The notes under the pieces are model-generated. The model was given only the letters and a program-made list of their open reading frames with translations, was not told the origin of the DNA and did no database searches. From positions 3,598,001 through 3,662,000 of the forward strand of contig NZ_CP040936.1 in assembly GCF_006352025.1 (NCBI RefSeq): 64,000 bases of DNA, written 5' to 3'. Below are positions 59,504-64,000 of this stretch, piece after piece. Origin of the DNA: Hymenobacter sp. DG01 (GTDB lineage: Bacteria; Bacteroidota; Bacteroidia; Cytophagales; Hymenobacteraceae). The position numbers were made by a program, and so were the translations under genes. The first letter of the stretch is position 1. The number at the start of each line of letters is the position of its first letter.

Positions 59504-59593
59504 ATGAACATGTCAGAAAAGGCTGCCCAAACAGGCTTTACGGTCTACGAAGGTAATAGTCTGTACTTACCAGAATTATACTTTATGAGCTAA
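59504..59593 (+). CDS. Possible small protein (29 residues)
   Basis: An ATG at 59504 opens 29 codons (MNMSEKAAQTGFTVYEGNSL, then YLPELYFMS) ending TAA, followed within 12 bases by a terminator-like hairpin. No homology is known to me. It is the only reading frame in this AT-rich interval with a terminator right behind it. It could be chance. Confidence 0.3.
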   Translation: MNMSEKAAQTGFTVYEGNSLYLPELYFMS

Positions 59594-59604
59594 GCACAAA
59601 GAAG

Positions 59605-59635
59605 TCCGGCCGCACTACTGGGTAGAACGGCCGGA
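59605..59635 (+). terminator. Hairpin after small ORF
   Basis: TCCGGCCG (59605-59612) and CGGCCGGA (59628-59635) with a 15-base loop. The following bases TCAAACAAAA have no T-run, so it is a weak terminator candidate on the plus strand. Confidence 0.4.
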
Positions 59636-59724
59636 TCAAACAAAATAAGCAGGGTGTAATAATCTGAACTCGTGCTGGTTACGATTTTTCCAGGATTGGG
59701 AAGCAGCTATAGGCCACTTAAGCG

Positions 59725-60954
59725 CTACAGGTTCTCGCGCAAGTCCAGGCTGGCGGCGTTCAGGGCCGGGCGGATGGAAACCGCAATGGTGATGAAGATG
59801 ATAGCTACCCCCGTCAGGGCAATGTCCGAGAACTGCATTTTGACGGGATAGGAATCGACGACACTGGTAGCCATACCCATGCCCACCAAGTGGAACGTCT
59901 GCTGGGCCCAGCAGATGCCTACCCCCAGCACCAGCCCGGTAAAGGCCCCCACTTGGGCCACAATGGCACCTTCCAGCAGAAAAATGTTGCGGATAGTACG
60001 CGAGCTGGCCCCCATGGCCATCAGCACGGCAATGTCCTTGTGCTTGTCAATGACCAGCATAGACAAGGAGAAGAAGATGTTGATGCTGGCAATCAGCAGG
60101 ATAAAGGCAAAGGTGATAAACACAAACATCTTCTCCACCTTAATGGCTTTCAGCAGGCTCAGGTGCTGCTCATCGGAGTCCAGCACTTTGAAGCTGGCGC
60201 CCAGCCGCTGCTTCAGGGCCTCCTTTACCTGCCCAATCTCCTGGTCCTGCTGCACCTTGACCTCCAGGGCCGTGCGGCGGTTTTCGTAGTGCAGCAGGGT
60301 GCGGGCAAACTCCAGGGGCACGAAGATGTAGCTGTCGTCCACGTGCTGCTCAATCAGGAAAACGCCGCCGGCCAGAATATTCTGCTCGTTGAAAGCCGTC
60401 TCGGGGTTCATTGAGAGCGTTTTGCGGCCCGTGTTGCGCGGATAAAGCAGGCGCATCGGCGAGAAGCGGTTGTCGAGGGCAATGCTGAGCTCGTGCTGCA
60501 CGCCGGCCCCGAGCAGGGCGTAGTCCATTCCGTCGCGGTGAAGCTGGGAGCTGCCTTCCACCAGGGCCGAGTCGATGTTGCTTTGGCGGTAGTAGTTGTC
60601 GGATACGCCCTTCATCTTCACTACCATCTGCCGGTCGCGGTACTGGAGCAGGGCATTGTCCTCGATGACCTCCGTTACCAGGGCCACGCCGGGCAAGCCC
60701 TTGATCTGCTTGATGAAGGCCGGGCTCACCTCAAACGACTTGCCCTGGACGGCCGTAATCATCAGATCAGGGTCCGACTTACCGTAGAGGCTGCGCGCTA
60801 CCTCTTCCAGCCCGTTGAACACGGACAGCACAATAATCAGCGCCATCGTGCCTATCGCCACGCCTACCATGGAGATATTGGAGATGATGCTGATGATGTT
60901 GCGCTTCTTCTTCGAGAGAAAATAACGCCGGGCAATGAGCAGGGATACGTTCAC
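59725..60954 (-). CDS. FtsX-like ABC transporter permease (LolC/E type)
   Basis: 409 residues from the GTG at 60954, chosen because family members start MNVSLxIARRYFLSKK and the upstream frame begins with a TTG. The first membrane segment is ISNISMVGVAIGTMALIIVL (about 24-43); three more are at the C-terminus (FVFITFAFILLIASINIFF, ILLEG-like GAIVAQVGAFTGLVLGVG, IALTGVAIIFITIAV). A large periplasmic domain sits between them. In Bacteroidota such proteins beside rbfA are annotated as lipoprotein-releasing permeases; no ATPase is adjacent. Confidence 0.87.
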   Translation of the reverse strand: MNVSLLIARRYFLSKKKRNIISIISNISMVGVAIGTMALIIVLSVFNGLEEVARSLYGKSDPDLMITAVQGKSFEVSPAFIKQIKGLPGVALVTEVIEDNALLQYRDRQMVVKMKGVSDNYYRQSNIDSALVEGSSQLHRDGMDYALLGAGVQHELSIALDNRFSPMRLLYPRNTGRKTLSMNPETAFNEQNILAGGVFLIEQHVDDSYIFVPLEFARTLLHYENRRTALEVKVQQDQEIGQVKEALKQRLGASFKVLDSDEQHLSLLKAIKVEKMFVFITFAFILLIASINIFFSLSMLVIDKHKDIAVLMAMGASSRTIRNIFLLEGAIVAQVGAFTGLVLGVGICWAQQTFHLVGMGMATSVVDSYPVKMQFSDIALTGVAIIFITIAVSIRPALNAASLDLRENL

Positions 60955-61050
60955 GTGCGGGGCGCGGAGGGGCGAAACGGGTGGAAAAGCGGAGGTATGA
61001 GGCAGCAATACGGTTCAGGAGCCAAGATACGCCGCCAACGGAAAAAAGGT

Positions 61051-61860
61051 CTATTTCCAGGCTTTCACAATCAGGCCGGTACCGGAATCGTGCTTGGTAT
61101 TGGCGTCGAACCAGTTCAGAATAAGGCAGAACGGGAACGTTACCAAGTAGTAGAAGGGTAACAGTAGAAAGAACAGCTTGGATTTGCCCAGCATCAGAAT
61201 GGGGTACTTCATGCTCAAGCGCCAGGACACCTGGCCTGGCTCGCCGTAGCTGTAGCGGGCCTCAATGCGCTCAAAGCCGGCCGTGCGCAGCTTCTGCTGA
61301 ATCTCGTGGATGTTGTAGCCGTCGCGGACGTGCTCCTCAATAAAGGAAGTTTCGCCATCGGCGTGCACATCGGAGCCGCCCTGGTCGGAGGGGGTAGAGA
61401 TAAGCAGCATGCCGCCGTCCTTGAGGGAGGCGTGGATGTTGCGGAACACCTCCACGTCTTCCAGAATGTGCTCCATCACATCCACCGACAAGGCCAGATC
61501 AAAGGAGTTGGGCTGCTGGTAAAGCACCAGATCCTGCACGGCAAACTGAGCGTTGGTACGCCCAATCTGGCGGAAGAACTGATTGGAGTCGGCTACCTGT
61601 TCATCCTTGACATCTACGGCCAGAATCTGCCACTTGCGGCTCAGTCCGCTCATCCAGTAGGTGTACTGCCCGTAGCCCGAGCCGGCGTCGAGGATGTTCA
61701 GCGCCTCGCTGGTGCGGCCTTTGGCCCACTGGCGCAGCTCGCGGTGAACGTGCCAGGTGCGCAGCAGCAGCAAATCGAGCAGGTGGTAGAAGAGGCGGCG
61801 CAGCAAGGGCGTGCGGTTGAACACTTCGCCGAGCGACTTCTTAATCGGATCGTAGTACAA
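61051..61860 (-). CDS. Class I SAM-dependent methyltransferase
   Basis: 269 residues starting at a TTG at 61860, as there is no ATG near; the frame upstream runs into a repeat. The SAM motif is ILDAGSGYGQYTYWM (about 54-68), followed by ILAVDVKDEQVADS, DLALSVDVMEHIL and GGMLLISTPSD. Two hydrophobic stretches near the C-terminus (KSKLFFLLLPFYYLVTFPFC) suggest membrane association, so the substrate may be a lipid or quinone precursor. Not assignable further. It lies between the permease and rbfA genes on the same strand. Confidence 0.82.
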   Translation of the reverse strand: MYYDPIKKSLGEVFNRTPLLRRLFYHLLDLLLLRTWHVHRELRQWAKGRTSEALNILDAGSGYGQYTYWMSGLSRKWQILAVDVKDEQVADSNQFFRQIGRTNAQFAVQDLVLYQQPNSFDLALSVDVMEHILEDVEVFRNIHASLKDGGMLLISTPSDQGGSDVHADGETSFIEEHVRDGYNIHEIQQKLRTAGFERIEARYSYGEPGQVSWRLSMKYPILMLGKSKLFFLLLPFYYLVTFPFCLILNWFDANTKHDSGTGLIVKAWK

Positions 61861-61861
61861 G

Positions 61862-61960
61862 GGGTGAGATAGTGAAATGGTGAAATGGTGAGCTGGATGT
61901 TCTGATGGCGTAGTAGTCAGCAGGATAACTCACTATTTCACCATCTCACCACCTCATTAC
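61862..61960. repeat. Compound inverted repeat, copy 3
   Basis: GTGAGATAGTGAAATGGTGA units (61864-61892) mirror CTCACTATTTCACCATCTCA (61929-61957). The right arm supplies the TAA stop of rbfA (61957-61959). The left arm abuts the TTG start of the methyltransferase. Between them are about 36 bases with a GTAGTAGTCAG core. It resembles copies at 22196 and 29669 in layout. Confidence 0.65.
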
Positions 61961-62403
61961 TCGTCTTCGTCGGCGAAGAGTTTGGGGCGTTTGGGCGCGG
62001 TGCCTTCGGCATCAGAGCCGGCCTCGGGCTCCGCTGAGGGGGCTGGCGGAATGTGCAGGTCGCCGAAGACTTTATCCATGTGAGCGGCGTAGGCGGCCGA
62101 GTCATCGAGGAAGAAAACCAGGTCGGGCACGATGCGCAGCTGCTGGCGCACGCGCTTGGCCAGGGCCTGCCGGATGGCCTTGAGGTTGTCCTGCACCAGG
62201 GCCAGCTGCTGCTCACCGGCGGTGTTGCTCTGGGCCATCAGCAGGCTCAGATACACGCGGGCCACGCCCAGGTCGGGCGATACGCGCACCAAGCTGATAC
62301 CGGGCGGCAGGCTCGGAAACAGGTGGGGCAGGTCGCGCTGGAATACGGCGGCCAACTCCTGCTGGAGCAGGCTGGCTACTTTTTGCTGTCGTTTGCTTTC
62401 CAT
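61957..62403 (-). CDS. rbfA: 30S ribosome-binding factor RbfA
   Basis: 148 residues from the ATG at 62403, matching the start MESKRQQKVASLLQQELAAV of Bacteroidota RbfA. The KH-type core GISLVRVSPDLGVARVYLSL (about 35-54) and RQALAKRVRQQLRIVPDLVFFLDDS (about 78-102) are clear. RbfA helps late maturation of the 30S subunit and 16S rRNA 5' end. The C-terminal 35 residues are acidic and disordered, longer than in E. coli. TATCTTTG lies 10 bases upstream, so the transcript may be almost leaderless. The stop codon is in a repeat. Confidence 0.92.
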   Translation of the reverse strand: MESKRQQKVASLLQQELAAVFQRDLPHLFPSLPPGISLVRVSPDLGVARVYLSLLMAQSNTAGEQQLALVQDNLKAIRQALAKRVRQQLRIVPDLVFFLDDSAAYAAHMDKVFGDLHIPPAPSAEPEAGSDAEGTAPKRPKLFADEDE

Positions 62404-62742
62404 AAGAATCCGCAAAGATACCGGTTGAAGAGGATTAAGTAAGTAGGTAATTGGGGGTGAGGGAAGAAGAGTTCGAGAATACCCCTTGGCTGGTAGCCCG
62501 CCGCTAACGTTGGGCCCCGCGGGTGGGGTAGCAGGCCAAACGGGCCGGAATAAGCCGGGAGCAAAAGCGGGTAGGCCGCCCCGGGCGGGACAGGGTGAGC
62601 GGCACCCAGCCGGCGGCCGCTGGCTTTGGGGCGTCAGGGGCCCCAGCCGTCTGATCACGGGCGCCTTCGCAAAGGGGCCTAGATGCTGTACTTTTACAAC
62701 TGCCTGACGCCGGTTGTCGGCTGTTTCTCACTTGCTACTTCC
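62404..62742. other. Intergenic region between rbfA and the DUF6427-like gene
   Basis: 339 bases of divergent regulatory DNA. TATCTTTG (62413-62420, minus) is the rbfA -7 element. GC-rich runs such as GGGCCCCGCGGG are at about 62513. The last 60 bases are also open in the frame of the next gene from an ATG at 62683. No other feature was recognised. Confidence 0.5.
62413..62420 (-). promoter_or_regulatory. rbfA -7 promoter element TATCTTTG
   Basis: CAAAGATA on the plus strand is TATCTTTG on the minus strand, a perfect TAnnTTTG ending 10 bases before the rbfA ATG. No TTG is visible at 17-23 bases. Confidence 0.5.
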
Positions 62743-64000
62743 TTGCTGCAATTTTTCAAAAGCTCCCTGCCCACCCGCCTGTTTGCGCTGCTGCTGTTGC
62801 TGCTGGCCCTGCGGCTGCCGCTGCTGTGGCTAGGCATTGCCCTCACGCCGGTAGAGTTGCGGGCCCTGCTGGTGGGGGAGCGGCTCCACGAAGGCGCCCT
62901 GCTCTACCGCGACCTGTACGACAGCACCGCGCCCTTGTCGGCGGCTTTATTTGGGGCCCTCGATGTGGCCGCCAGCCGACCGATCTGGCTCTACCGCATT
63001 CTGGCGCTGGTGCTGCTGGCGTTTCAGGCCCTGCGCTTCAACTTCGTGCTCAACCGGGCCGATGTGCACCCCGAGCGAGGCTACGTGGGGGCGCTTACGT
63101 TCCTGCTCATCGGTAGCCTCACCACCGACCTGGATACACTCTCGCCCCTGCTGCTGGGGCACACCTTCCTGATTGCGGCCCTCAGTGCCCTACTGCCTAC
63201 CTCCCGGGAGGGCTACGATAACCGCCGCCTATTCCGGGCCGGATTTCTGATAGGGGTAGGGGCCCTGTGCTATCTGCCGCTGGCTTTGTTTCTGCTGGTA
63301 GGGCTGTTTGCCGTGATTGTATTTGCGGCCAACTCCTTTCGCAGCTTTCTGCTACTGGTGTGCGGGTTTCTGTTTCCATATTCGGTGGTTATTACCTTCT
63401 TTCTCTATACGGAGTCGTTGCCTGGTTTTGCCCAGTTTCACCTGACGCCTACCCTGCAGGGCATTGTGAACGAAACCGACGGCCTGCCGCTGTGGGTGCT
63501 GCTACGGCTGCTGATTCTGCCGGGGGTACTGCTGCTGCTGGGCGTCGGGCGCAGCTTTACTACCTCCCTGGGACTGGTGTTTCAGGTGAAATTCCAGCAG
63601 CTGATGCTGGTGTGGGTGCTGGTGGCGGTAGGCATTGCGGCCGTAGGTCGGGGCATGGCCACCGGTACACTGGTACTGCTGCTACCCCCGCTCACGTATT
63701 TCAGTTTGTTTCTGTGGCAGAAAGCCCAGCGGGCCTGGGTACCCGAGGTGCTGCTGCTGCTGGTTATAGGGGCCGTAGTGGCGGTGCGCTACCGGGCCGT
63801 CCTGCACCTGGAGCAGGTACTCCAGATTCCGGCCGAGCATCATTACGCCGTGCAGCCCAACCCACGCTATGCCTTCCTGCAGGGGCAGCGTTTGCTGGTG
63901 CTGGGCCCCGATCAGCGCCCCTACCTGCACAATCGTCTGGCAACTCCCTACCTCGACTGGCGCCTAGCCGGAACCGATTTCGGCCACCTGCGGGAGTACA
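62743..64000 (+). CDS. DUF6427-like polytopic membrane protein (partial)
   Basis: The frame runs off the right edge; 419 codons are in the window from the TTG at 62743. That start gives LLQFFKSSLPTRLFALLLLL, like the family N-terminus; the ATG at 62683 would add 20 residues. About ten membrane segments follow, e.g. LFALLLLLLALRLPLLWLGI, YVGALTFLLIGSL, LIGVGALCYLPLALFLLVGL. LYRDLYDSTAPLSAALFG (about 53-70) is the kind of periplasmic loop seen in membrane glycosyltransferases of the GT39/83 type. I recall DUF6427 in this class. The substrate is unknown. Confidence 0.72.
   Translation, partial: MLQFFKSSLPTRLFALLLLLLALRLPLLWLGIALTPVELRALLVGERLHEGALLYRDLYDSTAPLSAALFGALDVAASRPIWLYRILALVLLAFQALRFNFVLNRADVHPERGYVGALTFLLIGSLTTDLDTLSPLLLGHTFLIAALSALLPTSREGYDNRRLFRAGFLIGVGALCYLPLALFLLVGLFAVIVFAANSFRSFLLLVCGFLFPYSVVITFFLYTESLPGFAQFHLTPTLQGIVNETDGLPLWVLLRLLILPGVLLLLGVGRSFTTSLGLVFQVKFQQLMLVWVLVAVGIAAVGRGMATGTLVLLLPPLTYFSLFLWQKAQRAWVPEVLLLLVIGAVVAVRYRAVLHLEQVLQIPAEHHYAVQPNPRYAFLQGQRLLVLGPDQRPYLHNRLATPYLDWRLAGTDFGHLREY

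Larger units (their letters stand above)
59402..59724. other. AT-rich intergenic region with small ORF
   Basis: 323 bases upstream of the helicase gene. The first half is far richer in A/T than the rest of the window. It contains a possible small gene (59504-59593) followed by a hairpin (59605-59635). Confidence 0.5.

Overview
The window comes from a high-GC member of the Bacteroidota, most like Hymenobacter or a close relative (inference). The signs are SusC/SusD outer-membrane nutrient uptake, T9SS-style C-terminal sorting domains, lipoproteins, DUF4175-type proteins, carotenoid genes, and promoters of the Bacteroidota form TTG-N(17-23)-TAnnTTTG. About 47 protein genes can be supported, one of them frameshifted and two cut by the window edges. 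I saw no rRNA or tRNA gene and no CRISPR array.

Layout. 1-2.1 kb: start of a possible glycyl-tRNA synthetase and a PiT phosphate transporter. 2.0-3.9 kb: two small genes embedded in a dense cluster of DnaA boxes with an AT-rich stretch, very probably the chromosomal origin; mnmG lies 3-5 kb away. 4.2-20.3 kb: mostly minus-strand housekeeping genes (Ig-like lipoprotein, methyltransferase, mnmG, arginyl-transferase, ybeY, RsbW-like ATPase, DUF4175 protein, M16 peptidase, glycosyltransferase). 20.5-29.7 kb: an alpha-glucan set (MFS sugar transporter, two GH13 amylases, a GT35-like enzyme) interrupted by an SDR gene and a 493-bp inverted-repeat cassette carrying a frameshifted GxxExxY gene. 30.8-35.5 kb: a surface or adhesin-like operon (fibre protein, three tail-collar proteins, T9SS protein). 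35.5-38.5 kb: thioredoxin/DUF6952 pair behind a Fur-like palindrome, then carotenoid genes. 39.2-51.1 kb: a beta-1,3-glucan (laminarin-like) utilisation locus. 51.4-64 kb: rRNA methyltransferase, small envelope proteins, T9SS repeat protein, SNF2 helicase, FtsX-like permease, methyltransferase, rbfA and a polytopic membrane protein.

The most unusual system is in the glucan locus. One gene (41126-43132) joins a 7TMR-DISM membrane sensor to the zinc-ribbon DNA-binding end of an IS1595-type transposase, without the DDE catalytic domain. It is co-directional with a GH5 gene and sits just before susC. The leaders of the GH5 gene and of susC share an 18-bp motif (16/18 identical) placed 101-102 bp upstream of an identical TATATTTG promoter element with the same 21-bp spacer. 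I infer a domesticated-transposase, one-component transmembrane regulator that controls both arms of the locus and itself.

Other structure not explained by genes: three compound inverted repeats built on GGTGATGAG tandem units that supply stop codons to neighbouring genes; several GTCATTCC/GTCATCC palindromes; a strong excess of the octamer GGGGTAGG; and a GT35-like enzyme whose expected PLP lysine is threonine.
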